Shown: positions 29,510 through 38,007 of the stretch, one piece after another
Position numbering within the stretch: position 1 is the first letter of the stretch
How the letters are laid out: each line of letters opens with the position of its first letter
Assembly: GCF_032594915.1 (NCBI RefSeq)
Contig: NZ_CP118733.1
Span: 930,001-994,000 of the forward strand
Length of the DNA: 64,000 nucleotides
Direction: 5' to 3'
Origin: Streptococcus sp. 29896
GTDB taxonomy: Bacteria > Bacillota > Bacilli > Lactobacillales > Streptococcaceae
The notes under the pieces: model-generated
The model's database searches: none
Told to the model about the DNA's origin: nothing
Seen by the model: the letters and a program-made list of their open reading frames with translations, nothing else
Program-made: the position numbers and the translations under genes

Positions 29510-30379
29510 TTATTCATTGAATTTAAGACCAAAAGTTTCTTTTATGGCATCTACCATCTTTTCAGGAGAATCACTTGAAAAATATTTGATACGAGAATCG
29601 GATTGATGCGCTACCGTATTAAATGCAAAAACCGGTTTAGATAGAGATAGAGCTTGCTGAACAATATTATCAACCTCGGCTCCCTCGTTGATATCTAAAT
29701 AACAACCGACTTGTTGTAAAAGAGAAACTGTACGCTCTGGACCACTAAAACGTGTATAGAGATGACAGTTAGTAAACCGATTATAAGCCATAAGCGTTTC
29801 AGATATATTTGTTGGAGCAGCGATATGAAAATCAACTTCTGGTAATTCTTCTAATAAGTATGATAAATGTTCAATTTTATCTGAAAAAGTGAGAATCGCA
29901 ACTTGATAAGGAGACTGATAACGAGTCTTTATGATATTGCCAGTTCCGTGTATTGTACTATTGGAAGGAATATCTTTAGTGACTACTGTCCCTGCACCAA
30001 TAATTACATTGTCCCCAATTGTCACTCCCTTCGTAATGACTGCATTGGCTCCTATCCAACAATCTTTTCCAATACTTACATTGGCTTTTGTGATCCCCCA
30101 GTGATCAATATGGTAACTAGAATAAAGGTGATCTTGATCATAGATTCGAGCACCATCTCCGATCATTGTTCCGCTACCAATACTAATGGAATGAGCACAA
30201 CGAATGGTACAATGTTCATTGATAAAGACACTATCTCCTAATTTTAATTGTGCACCAGGAAAGACATCTAAACTCGAAAAACTTCGCATTTCTACCCATC
30301 TTCCAATCTCCAATTTGGCGCTAGGATGAATAGTTATTGAATGAAAATTTCCCACAAAACGAATTGAATTTTCTGACAT
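29510..30379 (-). CDS. Hexapeptide acetyltransferase fused to a GtfB-like glycosyltransferase tail
   Basis: 289 residues in two parts. Residues about 1-160 form a left-handed beta-helix O-acetyltransferase (HPSAKLEIG, INEHCTIRCAHSISIG, ARIYDQDH, GKDCWIGANAVITKGVTIG, GAGTVVTKDIP). Residues about 165-289 (YLDINEGAEVDNIVQQAL, KPVFAFNTVAH) match the C-terminal half of the GT-B domain of accessory-Sec GtfB-type proteins that glycosylate Ser-rich adhesins. The N-terminal half of that glycosyltransferase is missing, so the tail may serve binding only. Alone on the - strand in an AT-rich patch beside IS ends, so probably acquired. Confidence 0.7.
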   Translation of the reverse strand: MSENSIRFVGNFHSITIHPSAKLEIGRWVEMRSFSSLDVFPGAQLKLGDSVFINEHCTIRCAHSISIGSGTMIGDGARIYDQDHLYSSYHIDHWGITKANVSIGKDCWIGANAVITKGVTIGDNVIIGAGTVVTKDIPSNSTIHGTGNIIKTRYQSPYQVAILTFSDKIEHLSYLLEELPEVDFHIAAPTNISETLMAYNRFTNCHLYTRFSGPERTVSLLQQVGCYLDINEGAEVDNIVQQALSLSKPVFAFNTVAHQSDSRIKYFSSDSPEKMVDAIKETFGLKFNE

Positions 30380-30647
30380 GTTGTTTTTCCTATCGAATGT
30401 TATTTTTAAAAATTAAAGCAGCGATGGTCATTTATTATTAAGTCGATATTCTAGACGTAAGCTACATTTAAATCATATCATATTACTGATACTTTGACAA
30501 ACTGGTAAAACAGGGACGGGATGGATTTTAATGATAACATTTTTCTCTATTTTCTGATATACTAGATAGGTTAAAAAATTTAGAAAGGTTCTGTTTTGGG
30601 TCATTCCCAATCAGTAGTCAGATATTCTGGCTAGAGGTATTAGTTTC

Positions 30648-31982
30648 ATGTCTCAAACCCACATTAATGTTATCGGAGCTGGCTTGGCTGGCTCAGAAGC
30701 TGCTTATCAGATTGCCAAGCGTGGCATTCCTGTCAAACTTTACGAGATGCGGGGTGTCAAGCCGACCCCTCAGCACAAGACCGACAAGTTTGCTGAGTTG
30801 GTTTGTTCCAATTCATTCCGTGGTGACAGTTTGACCAACGCGGTCGGTCTGCTCAAGGAAGAGATGCGTCGCTTGGATTCCATCATCATGCGTGCAGGAG
30901 AGGCCCACCGTGTGCCTGCTGGTGGTGCCATGGCCATGGACCGTGAGAATTTCTCTCAAGCAGTCACAGATGAGATTCACAATCACCCGCTGATTGAAGT
31001 CATTCGTGGTGAGATTACTGAGATTCCTGAAGATGCGATTACAGTTATCGCGACGGGCCCTTTGACATCTGACGCCTTGGCAGAAAAAATTCACGCCCTC
31101 AACGGTGGCGACGGTTTTTACTTCTACGATGCGGCAGCACCGATTGTCGACAGCTCGACCATTAACATGGACTTGGTTTATCTTAAGTCCCGTTACGACA
31201 AGGGAGAGGCTGCCTATCTCAATGCTCCGATGAACAAGGAACAGTTTACCGCTTTCTATGAGGCTTTGATTTCAGCCGAGGAAGCACCGCTTAACTCCTT
31301 TGAAAAAGAAAAATACTTTGAAGGCTGTATGCCCATTGAAGTCATGGCCAAACGTGGTATCAAAACCATGCTCTATGGCCCAATGAAGCCAGTTGGTCTG
31401 GAATATCCAGAAGATTACAAGGGACCACGTGATGGCGAATACAAGACACCTTACGCAGTTGTCCAGCTCCGTCAGGATAACGCAGCAGGTAGCCTTTACA
31501 ATATTGTTGGCTTCCAGACTCACCTTAAGTGGGGCGAGCAGAAGCGGGTCTTCCAGATGATTCCAGGGCTTGAAAATGCTGAGTTTGTCCGCTACGGCGT
31601 TATGCACCGCAATTCCTACATGGATTCGCCAAACTTATTGGAACAGACTTTTGCCACCAAGAAAAATCCCAATCTTTTCTTTGCAGGTCAAATGACAGGA
31701 GTAGAAGGCTATGTCGAGTCTGCCGCCTCTGGCTTAGTGGCTGGTATCAACGCTGTTCGCCGCTTCCGTGGCGAAGAGCCGGTCATCTTCCCGCAAACAA
31801 CAGCCATCGGAGCTCTGCCATTCTACATCACCCACACCGAAAGCAAGCACTTCCAGCCTATGAATGTCAACTTTGGCATCATCAAGGAGCTGGATGGGCC
31901 ACGTATCCGCGATAAGAAGGAGCGTTATGAGGCAATAGCAGAGCGTTCCCTTAAGGACTTGGAAGAGTTTTTGGCTTACTAA
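30648..31982 (+). CDS. trmFO: Methylenetetrahydrofolate-tRNA-(uracil-5-)-methyltransferase TrmFO
   Basis: 444 residues. Folate- and FAD-dependent formation of m5U54 in the tRNA T loop. FAD-binding [14 protein letters not shown] at the N-terminus; [24 protein letters not shown] contains the family Cys; a second conserved Cys sits in [36 protein letters not shown] closes the FAD domain. Normal length. TGATATACT upstream is an extended -10. Confidence 0.95.
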   Translation: MSQTHINVIGAGLAGSEAAYQIAKRGIPVKLYEMRGVKPTPQHKTDKFAELVCSNSFRGDSLTNAVGLLKEEMRRLDSIIMRAGEAHRVPAGGAMAMDRENFSQAVTDEIHNHPLIEVIRGEITEIPEDAITVIATGPLTSDALAEKIHALNGGDGFYFYDAAAPIVDSSTINMDLVYLKSRYDKGEAAYLNAPMNKEQFTAFYEALISAEEAPLNSFEKEKYFEGCMPIEVMAKRGIKTMLYGPMKPVGLEYPEDYKGPRDGEYKTPYAVVQLRQDNAAGSLYNIVGFQTHLKWGEQKRVFQMIPGLENAEFVRYGVMHRNSYMDSPNLLEQTFATKKNPNLFFAGQMTGVEGYVESAASGLVAGINAVRRFRGEEPVIFPQTTAIGALPFYITHTESKHFQPMNVNFGIIKELDGPRIRDKKERYEAIAERSLKDLEEFLAY

Positions 31983-31999
31983 GATATTTAGACTACCAT

Positions 32000-32021
32000 C
32001 AGACACCTTCGGGTGTCTTTT
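32000..32021 (+). terminator. Terminator after trmFO (left twin)
   Basis: AGACACC-TTCG-GGTGTCT hairpin plus T tract. An identical 22-nt copy lies at 32608-32629, on the other side of the toxin-antitoxin pair. Confidence 0.85.
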
Positions 32022-32029
32022 TGCTAATA

Positions 32030-32073
32030 TTGACATTTTGGGGAGTTCAGGTTATACTGTTTACAGAGTAAAC
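32030..32073 (+). promoter_or_regulatory. Promoter and operator of the RelBE-like module
   Basis: TTGACA (32030-32035), a 17-bp spacer and TATACT (32053-32058). A palindrome GTTTAC-AGA-GTAAAC at 32059-32073 covers the expected transcription start, a fitting operator for the ribbon-helix-helix antitoxin. Confidence 0.7.
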
Positions 32074-32089
32074 ATTCGGAGGTGTCAAT

Positions 32090-32323
32090 ATGCATACTCT
32101 TTCAAAACCTATTGCAGTGCGATTTGATGAAGATTTGGTCCAGTTGATTGAAGAAGTGTCTGCTGGTCAGCACATGACCAAGACGGACTTCATTCGAGAA
32201 GCTGTTTTAGAGAAATTAGAAGATATGTACGATCTTGCCAAGGCAGAAAAAACCTACAAAGAGTGGGCTGACAGCAGTAAGAAAACCTATAGTCACGAAG
32301 AAATGATGAAGCGCTATGGCTAA
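32090..32323 (+). CDS. Ribbon-helix-helix antitoxin (RelB family)
   Basis: 77 residues. SKPIAVRFDEDLVQLIEEVSAG is the beta-strand and first helix of an RHH fold; the acidic C-terminal part would wrap the toxin. Overlaps the toxin gene by 8 bp. Probably represses its own promoter through the adjacent palindrome, with the toxin as co-repressor. Confidence 0.85.
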   Translation: MHTLSKPIAVRFDEDLVQLIEEVSAGQHMTKTDFIREAVLEKLEDMYDLAKAEKTYKEWADSSKKTYSHEEMMKRYG

Positions 32324-32594
32324 GTATCGCGTGGACTATGCCCCAAGTTTCTTTGAAGATATGGATAAGCTCGACAAGGGAACCAGTCGGCAGATTGCTA
32401 GGTGGATTGATAAACATTTAGTGGATGTGGACTTTCCGCGTTCTCCTGGAAAGTATCTGACGGGTCATTTAGCGGGCTATGTCCGCTTCCGTGTTGGGAA
32501 CTATCGTATCATTGCTGTGGTTGATGAAGGAGAATTGGTCTTGCTCAATCTCCATGTCGGACATCGCTCCGATATTTATAAGAAGTTGAAATGA
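32316..32594 (+). CDS. RelE/ParE family toxin
   Basis: 92 residues with the RelE-type fold: YRVDYAPSFFEDMDKLD, SPGKYLTGHLAGYVRFRVGNYRIIAVVDEGELVLLNLHVGHRSDIYKKL. The Arg/His pattern (RFRVGNYRII, HVGHRSDIY) is that of ribosome-dependent mRNA interferases. Translated by overlap with the antitoxin. Confidence 0.87.
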   Translation: MAKYRVDYAPSFFEDMDKLDKGTSRQIARWIDKHLVDVDFPRSPGKYLTGHLAGYVRFRVGNYRIIAVVDEGELVLLNLHVGHRSDIYKKLK

Positions 32595-32607
32595 GATAAT
32601 TTCATAG

Positions 32608-32629
32608 CAGACACCTTCGGGTGTCTTTT
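32608..32629 (+). terminator. Terminator after the toxin gene (right twin)
   Basis: Same hairpin and flank as 32000-32021, identical over 22 nt. Confidence 0.82.
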
Positions 32630-32667
32630 GTGTTATACTGGGATTAGAAGAGCGGAGGAGAAATACG

Positions 32668-33672
32668 ATGCACCACGATACTTGGAAGGGAATTATTCTG
32701 CAGAAACAAGGTCTGTTGAAACCCCAGTCTGTTCAGCAAATCTGCCAAAATCTCAATGGTTTGCAGGCTCAGTTTCAGCCCTATGTTCATGTCGGATTTC
32801 GTAACCGTATGACAGCGGAGGATTTTCATGAAGGTAGCTGGCAGGAGGAGTTGACACGCCAGTGGTCCATTCGGCGAACGGTTCATGCCTATCTCAAGTC
32901 GGAAATTCCCCTCTATATCCACGAGGGGCGGCTGGCCAGCACCGAATACTTAAAGACAGAAGGACGGGACGGGTTTAGTCCTCAGACCAAGCAGAAATAT
33001 CACCAGCTGATTTTAGAAACCCTTGAACAAGGTCCCATGACCCGCGAGGAGCTCAAGGCCCTTTGCCGTGCGAAAAAGATGACGCAGGAAGAGGAGAAGC
33101 AGGTCTTTAATGCCTGGGGCGGCCTCTTTCGCTACATGGTCGAGCGTGGGGAAGTCTACCAAGAGTACGGAGCCAAGCGTTTTCATCGTCTGACAGACTT
33201 TCAGCCACTTTCTCGGGAAAAAGCAGAGCTGGAAATCGCTCGACGGTATTTTGCAGGTTTTGGACCTGTCAGCCTAGCCGATGCCCGTTACTATTTCAAA
33301 GAAAATAAATCGACGGTCCTAAATTGGATGAAGCAATTAGACCTGAAAACCCTTGAAGTGGCTGGGGAAGAACGTTTTTATCTGGGAGAGTTGACAGAAG
33401 CTCAACTGCCTGACTGCCTCTTCATAGCAGGATTTGACCAACTCTTACTAGGCTATGAAAAGAAAGCCAATCCCTTCTTTGACCCCAAGTATATCCGCCA
33501 GATTTATACACTGACAGGCATTGTCAAACCCGTTGTTTTCTACAAGGGACGCTTGGTTGCGACCTGGCGACGAGATAAGGACAGGATTGAACTGGCAATC
33601 TTTGAAAATCTGACCAGTCGTGAACAGAAAGAACTGGAATGTTACCGTCAAGTCAACGAGGAACGCTTATAA
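32668..33672 (+). CDS. Winged-helix protein of the AlkZ/AlkX (HTH_42) DNA glycosylase family
   Basis: 334 residues, the length of HTH_42 proteins. Winged-helix modules run through the middle (TREELKALCRAKKMT, VSLADARYYFKENKSTVLNWM). LNGLQAQFQP near residues 28-37 has Gln-Ala-Gln at the place of the catalytic QxQ motif of AlkZ, the glycosylase that unhooks DNA crosslinks; the QxD variant is typical of AlkX/YcaQ. Monocistronic, with GGAGGAG before the ATG. Confidence 0.75.
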   Translation: MHHDTWKGIILQKQGLLKPQSVQQICQNLNGLQAQFQPYVHVGFRNRMTAEDFHEGSWQEELTRQWSIRRTVHAYLKSEIPLYIHEGRLASTEYLKTEGRDGFSPQTKQKYHQLILETLEQGPMTREELKALCRAKKMTQEEEKQVFNAWGGLFRYMVERGEVYQEYGAKRFHRLTDFQPLSREKAELEIARRYFAGFGPVSLADARYYFKENKSTVLNWMKQLDLKTLEVAGEERFYLGELTEAQLPDCLFIAGFDQLLLGYEKKANPFFDPKYIRQIYTLTGIVKPVVFYKGRLVATWRRDKDRIELAIFENLTSREQKELECYRQVNEERL

Positions 33673-33748
33673 ACGGAGCATAAATTGTTCGGAAAATCCG
33701 AAAATTGCAAATAAATAACTAAATTTTCTGAATATTTCATAAAAACTA

Positions 33749-33757
33749 TGATATAAT
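33749..33757 (+). promoter_or_regulatory. Extended -10 promoter of the esterase/ATP-grasp operon
   Basis: TGATATAAT ahead of the three-gene operon. Confidence 0.6.
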
Positions 33758-33786
33758 ACTGGAAATACAGTGAGAAAGAGCTAGAA

Positions 33787-34611
33787 ATGAACAAATCTTA
33801 CTTTTATTTAGATATGAAAACCCATGAATTGCAGGTTCCTTATCTCAAGCAAAATCGCCGTGTTCGTGTCCTTTTGCCAAAGAACTACGAAGAAGATACA
33901 GACAAACGCTATCCTGTCGTTTATTTTCATGATGGACAAAATGTTTTGTATAGCAAGGAGGCCTTTTCAGGCCATTCTTGGAAGGTGATTCCAGCCATCA
34001 AGAGAAACCCAGACATTAGCCGCATGATTGTGGTGGCCATTGATAACGACGGCTACAACCGTATGCATGAGTATTCCGCTTGGAAATACAGTGAAACTAG
34101 TATTCCTGGTGTCCAGTTTGGCGGCAAGGGAACGGAGTATGCGGAGTTTGTCATGGATGTGGTCAAGCCCTTCATTGATCAAAATTACCGTACCAAGCCT
34201 GACAAGGCTCACACGGCTATGATTGGCTCGTCCTTGGGCGGTAATATCACCCAGTTTATGGGCCTAGCCTATCAGGACCAGATTGGCTGTCTGGGAGTCT
34301 TTTCATCAGCTAACTGGCTTCACCAAGAAGCTTTTGATCGTTACATTGAGCGTCAAAACTTGGACAAGGACCAGCGGGTTTATATCTACGTTGGGACAGA
34401 AGAAGCAGATGATACTGACAAGACCCTCATGGCTGGCAATATCAAACAGGCCTACATTGACTCTTCCCTGACCTACTATCGCCAGTTGGTTGCAGGAGGA
34501 GTTGATTTGGACAATTTAGCCCTGGAAATCATCTCAGGTGCCATTCACAATGAAGAAGCCTGGGCCCAATACCTACCAGATTGCTTGCGTTTTTTGAGCG
34601 AGAAATGGTAA
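33787..34611 (+). CDS. Esterase-family alpha/beta hydrolase
   Basis: 274 residues, esterase D/Fes-like group. RVRVLLPKNYEEDTDKRYPVVYFHDGQN opens the fold; the nucleophile elbow is IGSSLGG (Ser-Leu-Gly); the Asp and the C-terminal His (GAIHNEEAW) complete a likely catalytic triad. No signal peptide, so cytoplasmic. First gene of a three-gene unit. Confidence 0.82.
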   Translation: MNKSYFYLDMKTHELQVPYLKQNRRVRVLLPKNYEEDTDKRYPVVYFHDGQNVLYSKEAFSGHSWKVIPAIKRNPDISRMIVVAIDNDGYNRMHEYSAWKYSETSIPGVQFGGKGTEYAEFVMDVVKPFIDQNYRTKPDKAHTAMIGSSLGGNITQFMGLAYQDQIGCLGVFSSANWLHQEAFDRYIERQNLDKDQRVYIYVGTEEADDTDKTLMAGNIKQAYIDSSLTYYRQLVAGGVDLDNLALEIISGAIHNEEAWAQYLPDCLRFLSEKW

Positions 34612-34639
34612 AAAGTAGAAATTAGTTAGGAGAAATGCT

Positions 34640-35386
34640 ATGCACGTTGAATTTTTAAGTCATTGGTCGGGTAATCTTGGCAGAGAAATGAATCTAAATC
34701 GCTATGGTCACGCAGGAATTCCAGTTGTCGTATTTGCTTCATCAGGCGGATCTTACAATGAATATGCTGATTTTGGGATGATTGAAGCTTGTCGTGGCTC
34801 GATTGAAGCAGGTCATGTTCAGTTTTTCACCTTGACAAGTTTTGATACAGAAAGCTGGTTGGCAGACTGGAAATCCATTCACGACAAGGCAGAGGCTCAC
34901 CGCGCCTATGAACGCTATGTGATTGAAGAAGCTGTACCATTTATCAAGCATAAAACTGGCTGGTTCGATGGTATGATGACAACTGGTTGCTCAATGGGGG
35001 CCTACCATGCCTTAAACTTCTTCCTACAACATCCAGATGTTTTCACAAAAGTCATCGCCCTTTCAGGTGTCTATGATGCTCGTTTCTTCAACAACAATCA
35101 AGACTATGGCAATGATGATGTCGTTTATCAGAATTCACCTTCTGATTACATCTGGAATCAGAATGACGGCTGGTTTATCGACAAATACCGCCAGGCTGAT
35201 ATTATCGTCTGCACAGGTTTGGGCGATTGGGAACAAGACGGTCTGGACTCATTCTACAACCTAAAGCGTGCTTTTGAAGAGAAGAATATCCCAGCTTGGT
35301 TTGATACTTGGGGAACAGATGTGGCCCATGATTGGGTTTGGTGGAGAAAACAAATGCCATTCTTCCTTCATTCTATCGGACTATAA
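34640..35386 (+). CDS. Esterase-like alpha/beta hydrolase
   Basis: 248 residues, of a second putative-esterase group (COG4947-like). VVVFASSGGSYNEYADFGMIEA gives the oxyanion region, TTGCSMGAYHAL the nucleophile Ser, and DVAHDWVWWRKQMP the His. Only distantly related to its neighbour, so not a recent duplicate. The AGGAG ribosome site and close spacing tie it to the operon. Confidence 0.8.
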   Translation: MHVEFLSHWSGNLGREMNLNRYGHAGIPVVVFASSGGSYNEYADFGMIEACRGSIEAGHVQFFTLTSFDTESWLADWKSIHDKAEAHRAYERYVIEEAVPFIKHKTGWFDGMMTTGCSMGAYHALNFFLQHPDVFTKVIALSGVYDARFFNNNQDYGNDDVVYQNSPSDYIWNQNDGWFIDKYRQADIIVCTGLGDWEQDGLDSFYNLKRAFEEKNIPAWFDTWGTDVAHDWVWWRKQMPFFLHSIGL

Positions 35387-35398
35387 GGAGTTTTGCCT

Positions 35399-36565
35399 AT
35401 GAATTATCTTGTAATTTCACCTTTTTATCCAGAAAATTTTCAACCATTCACCATTGAATTGGCTAAAAAAGAAGGCGTTACGGTTCTAGGTATCGGGCAA
35501 GAACCGTACGATCAATTGCCTGAAGAACTTCGTAATGCCTTAACAGAATACTTCCGTGTTGAGAATCTTGAAAACTTGGATGAAGTCAAGCGTGCAGCAG
35601 CCTTTCTTATTTACAAGCATGGTCCACTCGACCGAGTGGAATCACACAATGAGCACTGGTTGGAAAATGACGCCACACTCCGTGAACAATTTAATATCTT
35701 TGGAGCTAAGCCAAAACACCTGAAGAAGACAAAGTTCAAGTCTGAGATGAAAAAATATTTCAAAAAAGCAGGTGTTCCTGTTGTGCCAGGCATGGTTGTC
35801 AAATCGGAGAAAGACATTGATAAGGCTGTTAAGACAATTGGCTTTCCAATGATTGCTAAGCCTGACAATGGTGTTGGAGCATCAGGTACCTTTAAACTCA
35901 CAAAGAAAGCTGACTTGGAAAACTTTAAAGAAGCCTGGGATGGACAAACAGCCTATTTCTTTGAGAAATTTGTCAACTCAAGCATTATCACAACCTATGA
36001 TGGATTGGTGGACAGCAAGGGAAATGTTGTTTTCGAAACAGGTTTGACCTATATTCATACTCCTCTGGAACTGATGTTGTCTAGAAAAGACAATGCTTAC
36101 TTCATTGAGAAGGAGTTGGATCCTCAATTAGTAAAATATGGTCGTGCGATTATCAAAGCTTTTGGTATGAAAGAGCGTTTTTTTCATATCGAGTTTTTCA
36201 AGAACGGCAAAGACTACATCGCCATTGAGTACAATAACCGTATGGCTGGTGGATTTACCGTAGAAGCATACAACTATGCGCATTCGATTGACCTTTTCCG
36301 TGATTATGCCAATGTAGTGACAGGAGGAACAGTTGAAGAGCGTAAATTCGAACCTCAATACTGCTTAGTAGCAACTCGCCGAGATACGACCGAATATGTT
36401 CATTCAGCAGATGACATTCATCAACGCTTTGCCGGTAAGATCAAGACAGTCAAACGCATGCCAGATGCCTTTGCAGAGCTGCAAGGAAATGATGCTTATC
36501 TACTTGTGACGGAAAGCAAGGAAGAATTAGACGATATGATTGCCTTTATCGGGGAGACAAAATAG
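35399..36565 (+). CDS. ATP-grasp carboxylate ligase-like protein
   Basis: 388 residues from ATG 35399, chosen because AAGGAG lies 8 bp upstream; a TTG six bases earlier is less well placed. ATP-grasp core: FPMIAKPDNGVGASGTF (phosphate loop), YFFEKFV, HIEFFKNG and AIEYNNRMAGG (metal ligands). Such enzymes activate a carboxylate as acyl-phosphate and join it to an amine or thiol. The substrate is unknown; two esterases in the same operon suggest acyl or ester chemistry. Confidence 0.82.
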   Translation: MNYLVISPFYPENFQPFTIELAKKEGVTVLGIGQEPYDQLPEELRNALTEYFRVENLENLDEVKRAAAFLIYKHGPLDRVESHNEHWLENDATLREQFNIFGAKPKHLKKTKFKSEMKKYFKKAGVPVVPGMVVKSEKDIDKAVKTIGFPMIAKPDNGVGASGTFKLTKKADLENFKEAWDGQTAYFFEKFVNSSIITTYDGLVDSKGNVVFETGLTYIHTPLELMLSRKDNAYFIEKELDPQLVKYGRAIIKAFGMKERFFHIEFFKNGKDYIAIEYNNRMAGGFTVEAYNYAHSIDLFRDYANVVTGGTVEERKFEPQYCLVATRRDTTEYVHSADDIHQRFAGKIKTVKRMPDAFAELQGNDAYLLVTESKEELDDMIAFIGETK

Positions 36566-36575
36566 ACTAGATTGA

Positions 36576-36605
36576 AAGATGCCAGAAATGGTGTCTTTTT
36601 TCTTT
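36576..36605 (+). terminator. Terminator of the esterase/ATP-grasp operon
   Basis: AAGATGCC pairs with GGTGTCTT (two G-U pairs), followed by T6. Confidence 0.75.
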
Positions 36606-36703
36606 CCTTACAAAGCTGTAAGTTTCTTAGTCAGAACTGTAAGAGAGTGCAGGAGGAATATTTTCTATAATAGATTCATAAGAAATAGAAAGAAGGAAAT
36701 TAT

Positions 36704-36844
36704 ATGTCATTCAAATTTTTTCAAGCAAAGAGAATCGAAGAAAAGGCATTCTCAGAAAAAGAAAAAGCTGAACTCATGGAACAAGCCTTATTCTTAGAAG
36801 AACTCGCCCATGATTTGCAAAGTATAAGATTTATGGCATACTAG
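36704..36844 (+). CDS. Small charged protein ahead of the BceAB-like operon
   Basis: 46 residues (MSFKFFQAKRIEEK...), highly charged and helical, no membrane segment. AGAAGGAAAT precedes the ATG and TATAAT lies at 36666-36671. It is 12 bp ahead of the lipoprotein gene, so it probably heads the transporter operon. Function unknown. Confidence 0.55.
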   Translation: MSFKFFQAKRIEEKAFSEKEKAELMEQALFLEELAHDLQSIRFMAY

Positions 36845-36856
36845 AGGGAGGAAACT

Positions 36857-37246
36857 ATGAAAAAGAAAGTATTTGGCATGTTGGCTTTGGGCAGTATAAT
36901 GCTAACCGCTTGTTCTTCCTCTTCAGCAAGCCTTAGCTTTGATGAGGGCTATCAAACTTTCCATTACAAGGGAAAAGACTATGCTGTTAGCAAACAGGAA
37001 GTTGCCGAAGATAATATTCAAGAAGTAGAAGTCAAGTTTATGGATTGGCCTGTTGTCAAAGAAGAAGGGACAGTGAAAAAGACAGTATCCCTGAATAATC
37101 TCTATGTAACCACTAGCAATGACTGGGCCATCGGTGTCCAGGATGGTTATTATAAGGTAGATTTAGAAGATAACATTGCTGAATCAGACCGAATCGACTA
37201 TCAAGTATTACTTGATGCAGTTGATTTATCCAAAGAAAACAATTAG
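36857..37246 (+). CDS. Lipoprotein of the BceAB-like cluster
   Basis: 129 residues. Lipobox LTACSSSS: the Cys after the N-terminal hydrophobic stretch would be lipidated and the protein held on the outer face of the membrane. The mature part is a small beta-rich domain (NLYVTTSNDWAIGVQDGYYKV). It is followed 8 bp later by the ABC ATPase gene, so it likely assists the transporter. No known family. Confidence 0.72.
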   Translation: MKKKVFGMLALGSIMLTACSSSSASLSFDEGYQTFHYKGKDYAVSKQEVAEDNIQEVEVKFMDWPVVKEEGTVKKTVSLNNLYVTTSNDWAIGVQDGYYKVDLEDNIAESDRIDYQVLLDAVDLSKENN

Positions 37247-37254
37247 GAGTTTAT

Positions 37255-38007
37255 ATGTTATTAGAAATCAATCATTTAGAAAAAGTTTACCGCACGCGCT
37301 TTTCAAAAGAGGAAACTCGTGCCTTGCAAGATGTGGATTTTAAGGTAGAAGAGGGCGAGTTTATCGCTATCATGGGGGAAAGTGGTTCTGGTAAGACGAC
37401 TTTGCTCAACATTCTGGCAACTCTGGACAAGCCAACGCGTGGCTCTGTTATCTTAAACAATCAGGATATTACGAAAATCAAGGAAAGCAGGCTGGCGGAT
37501 TTTCGTTTGCGTAACCTAGGCTTTGTCTTCCAAGATTTTAATCTCTTGGATACCTTGTCCATCCAAGACAATATCTTTTTGCCTCTGGTATTGGCCCGTA
37601 CCAGCCATGAGGAAATGGAAAAACGTTTGAAAGTTTTGGCACCAAAACTGCGGATTCAAGATTTGCTGAAAAAACGTCCTTTTGAACTATCTGGAGGACA
37701 AAAGCAGCGCGTGGCCATTGCCCGTAGTTTGATTACCCAGCCACAGATTGTCCTAGCGGACGAACCGACAGCTGCCCTAGATTACCGCAATTCGGAAGAC
37801 TTGCTGAATTTGTTTGAAGACATTAACCTAGACGGACAAACCATTCTCATGGTGACCCACTCAGCCAACGCAGCCAGCCATGCAAAACGTGTTCTCTTTA
37901 TCAAGGATGGTCGGATTTTCCACCAATTGTACAAGGCAGGTAAGAGCAATCAGGACTTTGCCAAGGAGATTTCGCTCAATATGTCTGCACTTTTAGGGGG
38001 TGAGTAG
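37255..38007 (+). CDS. ABC transporter ATP-binding protein (BceA/MacB type)
   Basis: 250 residues. Walker [11 protein letters not shown]-loop FQDFNLL, signature [15 protein letters not shown], Walker [12 protein letters not shown] and H-loop THSAN. The [15 protein letters not shown] pattern is that of the MacB/BceA group. Partner of the following FtsX-type permease; together likely a peptide-antibiotic detoxification and sensing transporter. Confidence 0.9.
   Translation: MLLEINHLEKVYRTRFSKEETRALQDVDFKVEEGEFIAIMGESGSGKTTLLNILATLDKPTRGSVILNNQDITKIKESRLADFRLRNLGFVFQDFNLLDTLSIQDNIFLPLVLARTSHEEMEKRLKVLAPKLRIQDLLKKRPFELSGGQKQRVAIARSLITQPQIVLADEPTAALDYRNSEDLLNLFEDINLDGQTILMVTHSANAASHAKRVLFIKDGRIFHQLYKAGKSNQDFAKEISLNMSALLGGE

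Noticed and set aside
36579-36797. 72-residue frame starting in the terminator after the ATP-grasp gene
   Set aside because: It starts inside the terminator and the 46-residue frame at 36704 has a proper ribosome site instead.
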